From NCBI GenBank assembly GCA_033182465.1, contig CP137320.1, forward strand, positions 2,976,001 through 3,040,000: DNA of 64,000 nt, given 5' to 3'. Below, one piece after another: positions 23,379-37,722 of this stretch; position 1 is the first letter of the stretch; every line of letters begins with the position of its first letter. The notes under the pieces are model-generated. The model worked only from the letters and a program-made list of their open reading frames with translations. It did not search any database and had not been told where the DNA came from. The stretch comes from Sanghuangporus weigelae. Taxonomy: Eukaryota > Basidiomycota > Agaricomycetes > Hymenochaetales > Hymenochaetaceae. The position numbers were made by a program, and so were the translations under genes.

Positions 23379-26300
23379 ATGCCAGCGACGTCTGTTGCCA
23401 CCCCTGTTTCCATACCATCGCCCTCTGATTTGAAAGCCGCGATGGCCGCTCCCAGCACCGACAGCAAAGTCGACCTTTCGTCCCTCTTCGTCGCCGATAA
23501 GGCAGTCAGCGAGTCTGCCACTGCCAATCTCGTCGCTATCGCCAAAAAAGAAGGCCCCTCGGCCGTCGCCGCCTCAGGCTTTACCGATGCCGTCCTCAAG
23601 GCGCTCGCTGACAAAAAGAGCCCTGCTGCCCGTGAGGGCGCTTGCAAGGCTGTCTCTGCTATTGTCGCTAGAGACGCTGTGAAGACCCTCGAGCCGATCT
23701 TCGTCAGCTCGGGTCTGTACGCTGCCTTGCTCGAGACGTTCGCCGATAAGATGCCGGCCGTTCGAACGGCTGCTCTCGATGCGGTGAAGGCTTACGTTGC
23801 TGCGATGAACCCCTGGGCTGCCGTCTCCGTGTTGCCCGCCCTTCTTCAACAGATCAAAACTGCCGGCAAATGGCAGATCAAGACTGGTGCTCTGACGATT
23901 CTCAACCAGCTCGTTGTGAGCGCCCCGGAGCAGACTGCCAAGTTAATGCCCGATATCGTCCCCGTCCTTTCTGAGGCGATTTGGGACACTAAAGCCGACG
24001 TAAAGAAGGCTGCGCGTGACACGCTCACCAAGGCCACTGCATTGATTTCCAACAAGGACATAGAGCGCTTTATTCCGGCTCTTATTAATGCACTTGCTAA
24101 TCCGGTTGAGGAGGTCCCAAAGACCATTCAGCTCCTCGCCGCTACCACTTTCGTTTCTGAAGTAGATTCCGCCACCCTTTCACTTATGGTTCCGCTTCTC
24201 TCCCGTGGACTTAACGAGAAGCTCACTGCCACGAAGCGCAAGGTTGCTGTGTAAGTCCGCTCTATTGATAGAGTTTGATTCTAAATTTCGATTGCTTCTT
24301 TCATTCAGCATCATCGACAACATGTCGAAGCTCGTTGACTCTGCAACGACTGTCCGACCGTTCCTCCCGAAGTTGCTCCCTGGTCTGATTAAGATCAAGG
24401 ACACCGTCGGTGACCCTGAAGCTCGTGGTGTCGTCGAACGTACGATCGCCACACTCCGTCAGGTTGGTGAAGTTCCAACGGGCGACGGAACGAACCTTCC
24501 TCCGCTTAAGACGGCCGAGCCATCTTCTCTCGCTTCTTCGCTTGCCTCTGTCTATAAGAAGCTTGGCGCTTCTTCGGTGCCTCCGGCATCCGACGTTACT
24601 GTCCAATATGTCGGTGCTCTCGCCGCGGCTCTTGTCAATCTCAAGAACTTTGATAATCCTCAGTGGCAATCGCTCGCTCCTTACCTCGAGTATATTGTTG
24701 CTTCTCCAGAGCCTGAGAAAGTTGCCGCCGAGTTCATGGTCAAGTCTTCTGCTACTAGCAGTGATGACGACCATGCTGAAGAAGATGAAGAGGAGGGTGA
24801 GGACCTTTGCAACTGCACATTCTCCCTCGCGTACGGTGCGAAGATCTTGCTTAACACCGCTTCCCTTCGTCTCAAGCGGGGACATCGCTATGGTCTCTGC
24901 GGTAAAAATGGTACCGGGAAGTCGACGCTCATGCGTGCGATTGTTAACGGTCAAGTCGAGGGTTTCCCATCTCCCGACGAGGTTCGCACCTTCTACGTTG
25001 AGCACGATATTGACGGTAGTGAGGCCGACACTACTGTACTCGACTGGGTAGTTGCCGATAAGCGCATTCAGGCGACGGAAAAGGAAATTGTTGAAGCGCT
25101 TTCTTCCGTTGGTTTCTCGGATGAAAGACAACGCCAGGCCATTGGAAGCTTATCTGGTGGTTGGAAGATGAAGCTTGCGCTTGCCCGTGCTATGCTCTTC
25201 AAGGCCGACATTCTTTTGCTTGATGAGCCGACTAACCATCTTGACGTTGTCAATGTCGCTTGGCTTGAATCTTACCTTACTAGTCTTCAGACCTGCACCT
25301 CCATTATCGTATCGCACGATTCCGCTTTCTTGAATAACACGATCACGGACGTCCTCCATCTGAACCGTTTCAAGCTCAGGCGCTACCGTGGTAATCTCGA
25401 GGCCTTTGTCAAGGCTGTTCCTGAAGCCAAGTCGTACTACACACTCGAGGCTGCTGAGGACTACAGGTTCAAGCTTCCTGACCCACCTCTCCTTGAGGGT
25501 GTCAAGACCAAGGAAAAGTCGCTACTTAAGATGCGCAAGGTCGGTTTCCAGTACCCTGGTACTCCCGCACCGCAGTTGCGAGACATTACGCTGCAAGTCT
25601 CACTCTCGTCTCGTGTTGCCATTCTTGGACCAAACGGTTCCGGGAAGTCCACGCTTGTCAAGCTTCTTGTTGGTGAGACCGAGCCCAACAACGGTGGTGA
25701 GGTCTGGAAGCACCCGAACTTAGTTATCGGTTACGTTGCGCAGCATGCCTTCCACCACATCGACAACCATCTTGACAAGACACCGCTCGAATACATGTTG
25801 TGGCGTTACCAGACCGGTGAGGACTTGGAGGAGATGGGCAAGGCCAATCGACAGATTACGGCTGAGGAAGCACAGAAGATGAAGGACGGTGCATTGTATG
25901 TTGTTGACGGCCAGAAGCGATTCATCGATGAGATCATCACTCGTAAGAAGCTCAAGCAGTCGTACGAGTACGAGGTTTCGTTCAAGGGCCTGTCGTCGTC
26001 TGAGAATGTTTGGGTACCGCGTGACGAGCTTATCAAGCGTGGCTTTGAGAAGAAGGTTATCGAGGTCGACACTCGCGAAGCTCAACGTCTTGGTCTCCTT
26101 CGCCCGCTTGTTCGCCGCGAGATCGAAAATCACTTTGCAGACTTCGGTCTTGAGCCCGAGTTCGTTTCTCACAACACTATGCGTGGTCTTTCTGGTGGTC
26201 AGAAGGTGAAGATTGTGCTTGGTGCTGCGACTTGGCGCCGACCGCATGTCATTTGCCTTGACGAACCAACTAACTATCTCGACCGCGAGTCTCTCGCTGC

Positions 26301-26628
26301 TCTTATCGAGGCGCTCAAGGTGTTTGAGGGTGGTGTGCTCATCATCACTCACAACCGGGACTTCTCCGAGTCTATCTGCAAGGAAGTCTGGGCCATGCGG
26401 GAAGGTATTCTCGAGCCATCAGGTCATAATTGGGTCGAAGGTCAGGGCTCCGGACCACGCCTTGATAAAGGTAAAGGCGAGGAGGAAGAGGTGTATGATG
26501 CGATGGGTAACAAGGTCGATGTGAGCAAGAAGAAGAAACTCAACGCATCGGAGCTGCGTAAGAAGAAGAAGGAGCGGATGGCACGTAAGAAACGAGGAGA
26601 GGACGTCAGTGACGACGAAGACCTGTAA
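23379..26628 (+). CDS. TEF3: Elongation factor 3 (eEF3), fungal ribosomal ABC ATPase
   Basis: Two exons, 23379-24250 and 24309-26628, give 1063 residues, close to the usual size of about 1,045. Order: N-terminal HEAT repeats (about 60-330); four-helix bundle; ABC1 with Walker A GKNGTGKST, signature LSGGWKMKLALARAM and Walker B ILLLDEPTNHLD; ABC2 with Walker A GPNGSGKST. ABC2 holds the inserted chromodomain (about 830-890, KKLKQSYEYEVSFKG), then signature LSGGQKVKIVLG and Walker B VICLDEPTNYLD. A Lys-rich tail ends the protein (SKKKKLNASELRKKKK). eEF3 helps release E-site tRNA and translocate the ribosome and is essential in fungi. An in-frame ATG at 23340 would add 13 residues; ATG 23379 was preferred because MPAT fits the known family start. 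Codon use is strongly biased to C-ending codons, as expected for high expression. Confidence 0.96.
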
Positions 26629-27528
26629 AGAGCCGCATTCATTTCAACTTGGCTTTTCATGAGTTCGTTGTAGGATTTCGTTCTTCGTCGCCGTTCTCTT
26701 TGTTCAGTATTGCCTTGTTTCTTTCGTTGGTGTTCATACCCCTTATGTGCTATCGTTTGCATCTCCTTTCTTCTGCACTATCAGTCTCATTGTGCTCTAT
26801 AGCTTATGCATGTCTCTATATGCGTTGTAATCTTTACTTATGCTATAATCCATCGCCCGTATGGGGTTTCTATCTTCTTATACTCGTCGCGGACTCAATG
26901 CTCAGCATGTCGTGCCAGTATTTTTTTCCTCAATAATTGTAATCCCAAGTATGAGTAAAATGGGTCGGTCAGGAAGGCAAGAACGATCTGCAGTAAGCCA
27001 GTTCATACATGTATATTCGAACCACGCCATGCATAATCTTCTGAGTTCATGCCTGGTAAGCGATGTTCCCGATGATAGCTCTCTCTCGCAAATTCGGCGA
27101 TCAGAAAATCAATTGTAACATGATTCTCAGAAGAGTTTGCGTGTATATACACTTGATCATCTGCCGTTCTCAGGAAATGCTGAAAATCAATGCTTAATTC
27201 TGCGAAATTCTGTGAGCACAGTCTGAGATTAAGAAGAAAGAGACGAAAGCAAGAGTCGGCGCTAAATCCAAGGCTCGGCAGATTTTTGTGATTGGCTGCT
27301 GATGTCAAGATTAATGACATAATCAAACACGACACGCTGGCCGAAGAATTTAAATTCTTTTTCTGAACCGTAACCTCCCGCGTCTTAGCTGCGTCCTCGT
27401 CCTCGCAGTGCTCGACGCCGTCCCGTCTTTCCGCCCCCGCCACTATTTAACTTACATCGTCCATTTTTCATATTGATCTTGCTCTCTTGCCTCGACGGTG
27501 TGCTCGTCAGCTCGTGCAGTAACGAAAT
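26629..27528. other. Intergenic between eEF3 and adenylate kinase
   Basis: 3' flank of eEF3 and promoter of adenylate kinase. A 146-codon minus-strand open frame (27003-27443) has no motif, overlaps the promoter and is judged a chance frame. Confidence 0.45.
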
Positions 27529-28874
<1,346 letters not shown>

Positions 28875-31277
28875 TAAGGTTCCCCCAGTCACAACGGCAT
28901 CGGCAGAGCCACTGGAATACGGACAGAGTGATTAAAAATAGAAATAGGAAGATGCTGGGTAATGCCTTTCGACTTCGTTTATCCGCTATTCTTTCCCGTT
29001 CTATACTGTCCAAGATCATGCATCGTAATTATATATCTGCAAGTCGCATCGTTTACATCATCCCGTTTGTCTGGATTCTTCAGAGCTAGACGGCAAGGTG
29101 CAAAGTTCACGAAGTAGCTTCTCAACGCGAAAGTAGGTTTTCAGTCACTCTGCCTAAACTTTCTTTCTGACGATGGTACCCCTAAGTAATAACAAGGATG
29201 CCCCGGCCCCGACATCTGTGTTGAGTCAAAATACTGCACTGTTTGCAACCCTTATCAGAAACCTGAGTCTATCATGATCTTCGAAGCGCTGCGCTCCTGT
29301 GGAATCAAAAGAAGAAGAGAATGCACGTACGCGTGCTTCGTTCCGTGTTATGCCCGTGCCTTCTTGGTTTCCACTTTTCTAGACGCGGGACGAGCTGAAT
29401 ACTGTATTGATGGATCGCGGGGCGGCGCAACTGTGCTAGGCAGTACGGTATTGTTTATCTGCCGAGTCGTGCCGTGCGTGCGTATGTCTTTGCCGCGGGT
29501 ACTGGAAGGCCTGGAATGCTAAGACTAGTACTGTGAGCCTGGCGCTGTTACACAGTGAGGATGCGAGAATACACCGAGACAAAACCGCGGAGTTGCTACC
29601 ACCGGTGAATAGGATTTTATATTGAGAGTATGAGATGATATGCAGATACAGGGATAGTCACTCGTCTGCGGGATAGTGTCGGAATGGTGCTCGTAAAAAC
29701 GAATGAAGGATATGATTATTACTGGGTAGTGATGTAACGCCTGGCACCGGTGTAGGGTATAAGAATGCTGATGCGCCAGTCGATCATACGAGTCGGGCGC
29801 TGTGTGGTCATTGTGTACAGCTTGTTACCTAGACCAGTAATTTCTGACTGACAAGCACTTAGTATCCCGAGACATGTAGATATGTTTGTAAGCTGAATAA
29901 GTTCATCTCTTCTAAGCCAAGAGGAAATCGGCATGTGGATTCTAGCGAGCGGTTCGAATTGAACTGAAGAGAGCTCGTTAGGAATCTGGATCTCTTGCTT
30001 GCAGTGCCTGTCCATTGATGGTAGCGATCTTGCCCTTTCCACATCCCTGCTAGGTACGCCGCGCCACGAAGCGCTCATGTTGGCCACAGAAATATTGAAA
30101 GCGCCTCTCGCTGTTAGCGTTTTGTTAAAGTAAGTTATAGATCAGGATCGTTCTGATGCGAGCCCCGAGAAACTACGAAGTTCGATACGAATCAATGATA
30201 TTTGATATAGATATCAAATCACTTTCATCAAAGAAGCTTGCGAGGCGAAGCTTACGAGGCGATGGAAATCCTGTGAGAATGTTACTGATTAAGAAATTGG
30301 CGTACGCTGCCGTACATATGTTCATTAAATCGTCCTAGCGTTGCAGATCAATCACGGTATCGTAACACATCAAACAATGGGTTTGAAGAAAATATACTTG
30401 GGACTTGTGCCGAAGTTGAGTTTCACATAGGCGGGTTTCCATGCAGATTTGCTATATTTACCGACATCCATCGCCAAGGTAGCATAGAGCCAAAAATCGT
30501 CATGATCTACCCAGCAGATTCGATGAGACCGGAAGAAAACCTGAAGCTGATACAGGTTATGTTGCGGAAGTCGGTCTATCGATAAGGAGAGGATGGACTT
30601 GCACAAGAAAGTATGGGAGCTTTGGTGCAGCTTTGGATAGAAAGGCAGGAAATGAGAATAGTTGCCGACTACGACTAGTACGTTTCAGCGAGGAACAAGC
30701 TTAAGCTTAAGGATTGAACAAAAGACAACATCGGATCAGATCGATAACTTTGGATTTTCCGAATTCGAAACACATGAACTCGAGGATCTGTTGCGTCGAG
30801 TCGAGGAAAAACTGCAACATGAAAGCGATGGGACATGAAAAGCAGTAAGAAAGGAGTAAAGAATAGAAGAGAAATGATGAAAATGAGAAAATGATGGGAG
30901 ATTGAGGCGGTGTCTTGAGAGAACAAGAGAAGCATGACGAAATAGGAAGGTAGGGGATATTCGGGTAGGGACTTATTACATAACAGCATTCCGTGAGCAC
31001 GTGCCAGGAATGATGCAGATCGCATCTCAGAGCTTATTTCATTTTTATTTTATTTATAACTTATTTTATCTCGACGACCATGCTTCCTGCTCTTCTCCTG
31101 GACTCGGTCTCTCTCTTCCTCCGTTCGGTATAACAGAACCCATTTCGCACTTACTGTTCGCACTTTACTTAAACCACGTCCCCGCCTATCGCGTAGCACT
31201 TCATATCTCCGCCCAACTCAAGGCCATAGTCATAGGCGGTCGAAGAACGAAAGCAAGAACGAAGAAGAGGACGAGCG
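28875..31277. other. Gene-poor stretch with weak open frames
   Basis: About 2.4 kb. Two minus-strand open frames look somewhat protein-like but match no family I know: 29719-30087 (122 codons) and 30370-30606 (78 codons, containing WVDHDDFWLYATLAMDVGKYSKSAW). Neither has clear splice partners. They could be fragments of a lost gene. A perfect 9-bp-arm palindrome sits at 30200-30219. Confidence 0.3.
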
Positions 31278-34200
31278 ATGCCATCTGACAGAACTCAGGC
31301 AGATGCAGACGAGGAGCAAGAGCTGCGGCCATCGCGCAAGGGTGGCAACCCGCTCCAGCGCGGTTCAGCATGCCTCAGCTGCAGGTCAGTACTGTTCCTC
31401 ATCTTTATTCTGTATCCAACCGCTGATGATGTTGGGATCATAGGAAGCGCAAGATGGTAAGCTTGTAGTCTATTTACTTACTTACTTATATACTCCTTGT
31501 GCCGCTTTGCCAATTCGACCTTCGCCATCGCCGCTCCTCCCCGTGCGCGCGGCGCCATGCTCTTCTTTTGGTCTTACGATATCATCTCTTTTAGCTTTCT
31601 TATAAACCAAATGCTAGTTGCTGATGACCTGAACTCCCACAGAAATGCGACGCGACGAAGCCTGTGTGCAGACAGTGCGTCAAAGCCAATCGAGCGGACG
31701 AATGTGACTACGATGACGGGAGACAGAAGAGCCGTACCCAGATCTTACAGGAGAAAATTGCTAAGCTTGAGGATCGGATTCGTGAACTAGAAAGCGCTGA
31801 GGAGGAACCTTTCTCTGATGAACAGGATTATGACTCATTTGAGACGCCGTTGGGCCAGGACATGACGACGACGGGCTTTGCAGAGGAATTTGGTCATGCG
31901 CGAAGTATTCCAGAGGGTAATGGCTTCCCCCCTTCGCATTCCCCAGCCGGCTCTGGGTCCGGTTCTAGCTCGTCGCACAATGGATATTCTCATCCCCAGG
32001 TTTTCTCCCCGCTCATGCTCGACGCAGGTAACCCTGCACTCTATACCTCCTCTGTGGCGGGCCCGGCATCCGGACCGTCTTCCCAATACCCTCACCAAGA
32101 CCAGCAAAATCCATTTTATTCGATGCCGGAGATGACAGTATCGGCACCTGAGCTTTATGGGTACAGTATGGGCGCGAACGCGAATATAGGGATGAGCATG
32201 AACATGGGCTACGATCCTTCTTCCTTCGCAATGGGGATGAATACACATATGAGCGGCATGAACATCCAAATGCATTCTAACATGAATTTGGGTTCGGCTT
32301 CTTCTGTGCCTATCAACGCCCATGCCCACGAGCAAATCGGTTTGGGCACGGGCATTCCACACAATCCAAGTACGGACCTCTCGATTCCTGGATATTCGGT
32401 GCACGACTTCCCACAGTTCGCTGGTTCTTCAAGTGGTGGTTCATCCAGCGCTTATCAAAATCCAAGTACACATGGAACGTCGACGATGTCGGAAACCTCT
32501 TCGCTTGGCATGCAACAGCAGTCGCCGTCGCTCGCTTCGTTCCCGAACCCCGGTTCGATGCAGACAATGGTGTCCAGTCACCACGCTTATGGAATGGGAA
32601 CGAACCCTCTCACCGGCCCGAGCAGTGGATCAGTGATGGCACACCAGAGTGCTGCTTTACGCTCTGCATCTATTCCTTCATCAACATCGAAAGGCAAACG
32701 CCCGATGACTCGATGGGACGCGGACATTCTGCCAGTCCAGGAACGCAAGATTCTGTGAGTGTACTTCCGAGTCATTCTGGAAGAATCGGTCTGATCGGAT
32801 TATCTTGTCTCACGCGCCACAGAGCTGACATCTTCCTCCCTCATGCACGTCAATGCGGACTCTATCTGTCTCCAGAGAGGCTTTACCAAAGGCTGGAACT
32901 CGATAGCATCCATTTGGGACTCTTTCCTCCGCAACAATCTCAGAATGCCCGACAAGGAGATTCGCATGTGCCGCCCGCACATCCGGCGCTCACGAACGCG
33001 ATATACCTTCTTGCATGTCATTTCTCCTCTGTGCACGTTCCCGGATCCTCATTACTTTTCGACGCTCATGGTGATGTGACTTCGGGTAAACAAACGGACC
33101 TCTCGGCACATGAGTCTCAGTTCCTCACTCGCGCACTACGAGGAATTGCCGCTGCGCTCGAAGCAGGTGAGGCAGCAGCCAGCGATTCGGCATCTTCGAG
33201 ATCTTCAAGGAGCGCGAGGAGTAGAAGCCTTAGTGCATCCGCGAGTAAGAGTGTAAGTGGCAGTATCAGAGGTTCGGCTTCACCTACGGCGTCTTCTGCT
33301 GCTGCATCACCAGTTGTTTCGGGGTTCCAGTCTCGGATTGCGTCGCGACCCGGGACTGCTAACAACATTCCAACTTCGTCTGGATCGGGTATGATTACAG
33401 GTCTTGGTGGAGGCGTCAAGGATGATTCGTCGCCTCCTGATGTAGCAACTCCCCTTGTCGATGCCGTTCAAGCCAGTGCTCTCCTAGCCGTGTATTTCTT
33501 CGCGAAAGCGAGGCTTCTGGAAGGATATTACCACGCAAGTGCTGCTGCAAGACTTGCAGTCAGCTTGGGAATGCATCAAGTTCGAAGTGCAGTTTGGAGA
33601 CCTCCACCTCTGGTCGATCAGTCGCCTTCATTCCGATCGAGTTCAGTCGGATCGAGCGCTTTCGACCATTCCGGCGCTTCTTCTTCTACATTCGCTTTCT
33701 CAGCCTCCTCCGATCCGCATGCGGGAAGTTGGTCGGGCAGTCCGACTCCCTCACCAGCCGTCCTGCTGCCCCCCGCGCGCAGTGCACTTGAACACGCCGA
33801 GCGCGTCGCATTGTTCTGGCATGTTTTCTTTATCGATCGATGCTGGAGTGTTGCAACGGGTTTGCCGAGCAGTCTTCCTGACGATGAGCACCCGCAATTG
33901 AAGATTAGTACTGTCTGGCCTTGGGACGTTGAGCCTGGGAAGGAAGTGACAAGGGAGAATGCAGATTACGAAAGTCTAGGGAGTCTATTCATGCCTACTA
34001 GCCAAGGCAGAGCAGGAAGAGTGAAGAGCATGAATGCGAATGCTCTCAAAGCAAAAGCTTCTGCGTTTTTCGAAAGAGCAGCACGCCTAGCTTCTCGTAA
34101 GTATTTTCTTCATTTATTTCGACGTATTCATATCTTATGGATGATATTACTCGCAGTGCAAGCAGACCCGACTCATTGGGAACAGCTCACGCAGCTTGAG

Positions 34201-34751
34201 GTTGCACTAGACAGCTTCATTGCTGAGCTTCCTTCGTATACCATCATCTCTCCGGAGACAGGGCCTACATCGAACATAGACCCGGAGCTTGCGCTCGTCC
34301 ATACTCTCTCACATGCAGCAGTCATCCAACTACACCACCCTCGCGCACAGAAAGACGCACATTCCCATAGTATCTGCTTAAGCGCTGCTGTTGCATGCTG
34401 CTTTATTATTCATAAACTTGGCGCGAACGAGTATACGCTGTTAGATCCGGTGATTGGGACGTGCTGGATGTGTGTGGGTGATGTGTTACTGAGAGAGCGG
34501 ATGTGGGGTGGTAACATGGCTGCCGTGCGAGGCATGAGGATTGGTATGGAGGATGAAGAATGCGCTGGTGTTGAGGCGGAGTTGGATGCCGTCGTTGGTG
34601 CCCTGAAGCAATTAAGCTCCGCCTTTCCTGTTGCCCGTATGTATTCATTCCTACTTTCTCTGTGCACTTGCCATGAATGACTGACTTTTTCTCTTGAATT
34701 GCAGTCTATCAAGTACAGAAAGTTGTACAATCGCGGAACGCGTCATTCTGA
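31278..34751 (+). CDS. Zn2Cys6 transcription factor with fungal_trans middle domain
   Basis: Six exons, 31278-31384, 31444-31456, 31643-32754, 32823-34096, 34157-34636 and 34705-34751, give 1,010 residues. The zinc cluster (about 32-62) reads C-x2-C-x6-C-x6-C-x2-C-x8-C (ACLSCRKRKMKCD to CRQC, DECDYDD). It is followed by a coiled-coil dimerisation helix (EKIAKLEDRIRELE). A long Ser/Met-rich low-complexity region leads to the fungal-specific middle domain (DAVQASALLAVYFF, GYYHASAAARLAVSLGMHQV, VALFWHVFFIDRCWSV). Exon 2 is only 13 nt and encodes the KRKM between the first cysteine pair and the third cysteine. It should be a nuclear activator or repressor; its target genes are not evident from the neighbours. 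Confidence 0.92.
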
Positions 34752-36936
34752 ATAAAAAATGTCACGGACCATCAAAACGAAAAGAAACGACGCTATGAGT
34801 TCCATTCATCTCCGGTTTCATATATTAATTATTTGTCTATCTTCATTTTCTTGATTATCCTGTTTGAAAAAATCTTTTAAAGTTTTCTTACCATGGATTG
34901 ATACTGTATCAAATACTCACGGACAACGACTCACCGAACTTTTATTTTTGCACGCTGACCGTTCTCCCCGTTTCCACTTCTTTCCTTCTCGTAGTGGCAT
35001 AGTGTTTTACCGAGGAGGAGAGACAAGTACGCATTTAGCTTGACCCCTTTTATCAGACCCTCCGCAACAATGTATCCAGACACCCGGAGGGTTGAAAATT
35101 GCACAGCTTTCTGCTTCTCCGACAGCCTTCCTCCTCCTTCCTTTCAATTCGGTACCTTCACCCTCCGCTCTGTCCTCGATGTTTCTCCGTCCGTCTCTCT
35201 TCCTTTTCCAACTTCGTTGTGTTCTATTTTTGAGTTTATCATATTTTTCGCCTTTTGAACAGTGTATCCATTAGATCTTCGTTTCCCCCAGACTTCGCAT
35301 GTTCGCATGTTGTTTATCCTCATAATTTTGATACATGCCAAATTAGCGAACATTCATACTTTCTGACAGCATATTGTTTACTTGTACTCTTCGACTTTTT
35401 TCGGTCTGTAAGTACGCGTATACTTTTCTTATTTCAATGCAAAGATCGAAGATCCGGCATCGAACTCGCGAGTTCTACTCATCATCACAAGGTCTCAATT
35501 TGTCCATTTGTTTGAATGATTGAAGGTGCGTGGTTCGAATTCCGCCACGACGCGACCCTACAATAAGTTCAGAAGTCCATGCTTCGCGGACGACTTCATA
35601 ATCTCCGTCCAAGGATCCGACGAGACGAGGAGTGGACCGATTACATGGCTCTTTATGCGTATTTGACTAACTGCGAAACGTAGATTGCTTCCGAGATTTC
35701 GTATCTCGTAAAATCTGCTAGCAGCGCTCGCTTGGCATAGGACTCCCAGATTTCCTAGGTAGATACTTGATACACATCAAGGCATCCATGCGATGCGAAT
35801 GTTGCCAGAACTATTTGGATTCGTGCTTGGATATTTCTTTGCAAGCAGGAAGAGTCATGTTCCGATCTCCTAGAGTACAAAAGGGCGAGTACGTCGAGAT
35901 TAGCTTGGATTATTGCAAGATAATGGGGCGGGATTACGATTCAAACGCATGATGACCCGCAGCACGGTTAACAAATAGATAGCCATCAAGGCACTTGCAA
36001 CGATGTCTGGATCAGAAAATGAAATTCCACTAGCAAAGAAGATAAAGCCCCAGACCCGAATTCGCCAATCATCTGCATCTTGCCCTGTGTTGCACAATAT
36101 GCCGCGAGTGCGCGCGTTGATTGCCAAGTCCCTGGTTCACTTGATCTGCCTTAATGCGTTCACAGAGCGGATCAATCGATTTTTCTTTGCTTACCGGCGC
36201 GTGCTTGTCGGAGGTTGTCGAAGAAATTGAGACTTCGACACCTAGCGTATGAGTCGGTATGACAGAGGTTTGACGGATAGCCATAGAAATTCCACTTTCA
36301 TGTTTTGAAAAGAATAGTGGCTGCACCATGGTCTAATGCAGAGCAGAAACGACCAGAGGTCCATATAGCTTCACGTCGACTGGCTTCAGCCGGCCCACGA
36401 AAGGAGACAACAGTGCTTCCAGACTAGCATGAAATTATGTTCCGACAGGCATGTTACGGAATCGAGATAAAAGTTAAATTAACAACAGCTAGTTTCCACT
36501 CACCTAAGGGCCCAGTTTTTCCTGAATACTCTTCAGGCTTTCTCGGTATATGTGAGAAAAAATGATATATTTATCCTTTTCTATGCTCTTCTTTTACTTC
36601 ACGAAGCTCCTTTAGAGCTCGGGAAATGTTAAGTTCCGAGTTACCGCATAACACAGTAGCACAAACAAGAAGCAAAAGGGATAGTCTTGGAGCAAGCTCA
36701 TCATTTCCTACACGTTAGTCGATAAATGATCAAATTTAAGATGTAAGTACTCGCAATTGAAATATATATCTGACAGGGGGCAATCGTCATGTCGCAAAAC
36801 CTTCCCGCGGTGTCCAAGTGAAGGGTCGACTCTTAAAGGACGTCCTTCATTATCTCGTGCGCTATAATCAGATGCGCCTGAAATGAGGACCGAGTCGATT
36901 CTCGGACATTCTTCTTTACAAAGCCTACAAAAGAGG
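34752..36936. other. Gene-poor stretch
   Basis: About 2.2 kb, AT-rich in parts. No supported gene. A tRNA-like B-box (GGTTCGAATTCC near 35528) was examined and rejected. Confidence 0.4.
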
Positions 36937-37490
36937 CTAACTCAAGACATCGATCACAACATAGCATTCCTGTAATCCCCAGGGGAGAATTTCGCTGCGT
37001 ACGGCATCGAGAACGTATAACTCTTCAGCGACAAGCTGCCGTAAAGTCTGGGTGAAAGGGATATCCACTTCAATCTTTTTTCACGCGAGTAACAGCGCAG
37101 CGTCTGAGACTTTCCTCGCGACCTAATGATTCGAAGATTTTCCGGGTATTCTAGCAGTTTCACGTAGTGGTTCCAGAACAAGGCTGACTCGAAACGATGA
37201 TGTCTAGGCGAACGCATCGTTTCTCTATCGCACGATCGGTAGCTAGAGCAGCATTGCTTCAATTGGATAGGAAGAGTAGCACTGGAGGCCTTTTTCCGCT
37301 TACAATTATAACCTGACAGAGAAGTTTCGTCGCCATCATATCCAATGACTTGCAGACCAATACGAGACCGCACTTCGTAGGTAAGGATTAGTGTGATTCA
37401 TGCTGGTCTTTGTCCTGAGAGCAGGGTCCCAAGGTCAACTAGCAGGTAGAGTGCATGGGTATCGAATGCCTTCGGTACGAACATCGCTAG
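36937..37490 (-). pseudogene. Possible C-terminal coding remnant, perhaps of an F-box-type gene
   Basis: The stretch just above the stop at 36937-36939 translates on the minus strand to a protein-like end: VDIPFTQTLRQLVAEELYV, then RSEILPWGLQECYVVIDVLS. Upstream, other frames also look protein-like (VRSRIGLQVIGYDGDETSL), but they cannot be joined without frame changes. It lies downstream of the F-box remnant on the same strand and may be its lost 3' part. I do not know the family. Confidence 0.35.
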
Positions 37491-37722
37491 TGTGAGTATC
37501 TTGAGCCATACGCCTCGACTACGGATATTTGTTGACGACGAATGCCAGGTTTATGGCCGTCAACATGGTAGTTGCGCCGGATTGAAACCTCATGTTATGT
37601 GCACAGCCGCACTCTCAAAGCGGCAGTCGACACTCACGTTTATTCATTGTAGCCTACATCTATATTATTTATTGAAAAGACCTCAAGCGAATGAACAACG
37701 CCGAAGTCCTACAGAAATCTAG

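Noticed and set aside
27003-27443. 146-codon minus-strand open frame
   Set aside because: No motif, no splice partners, and it covers the promoter and 5' leader of adenylate kinase.
35440-35560. tRNA gene suggested by GGTTCGAATTCC and a nearby TTCGA on the other strand
   Set aside because: The B-box has an extra T, the T-arm stems do not pair, and no A-box or anticodon arm could be placed on either strand.
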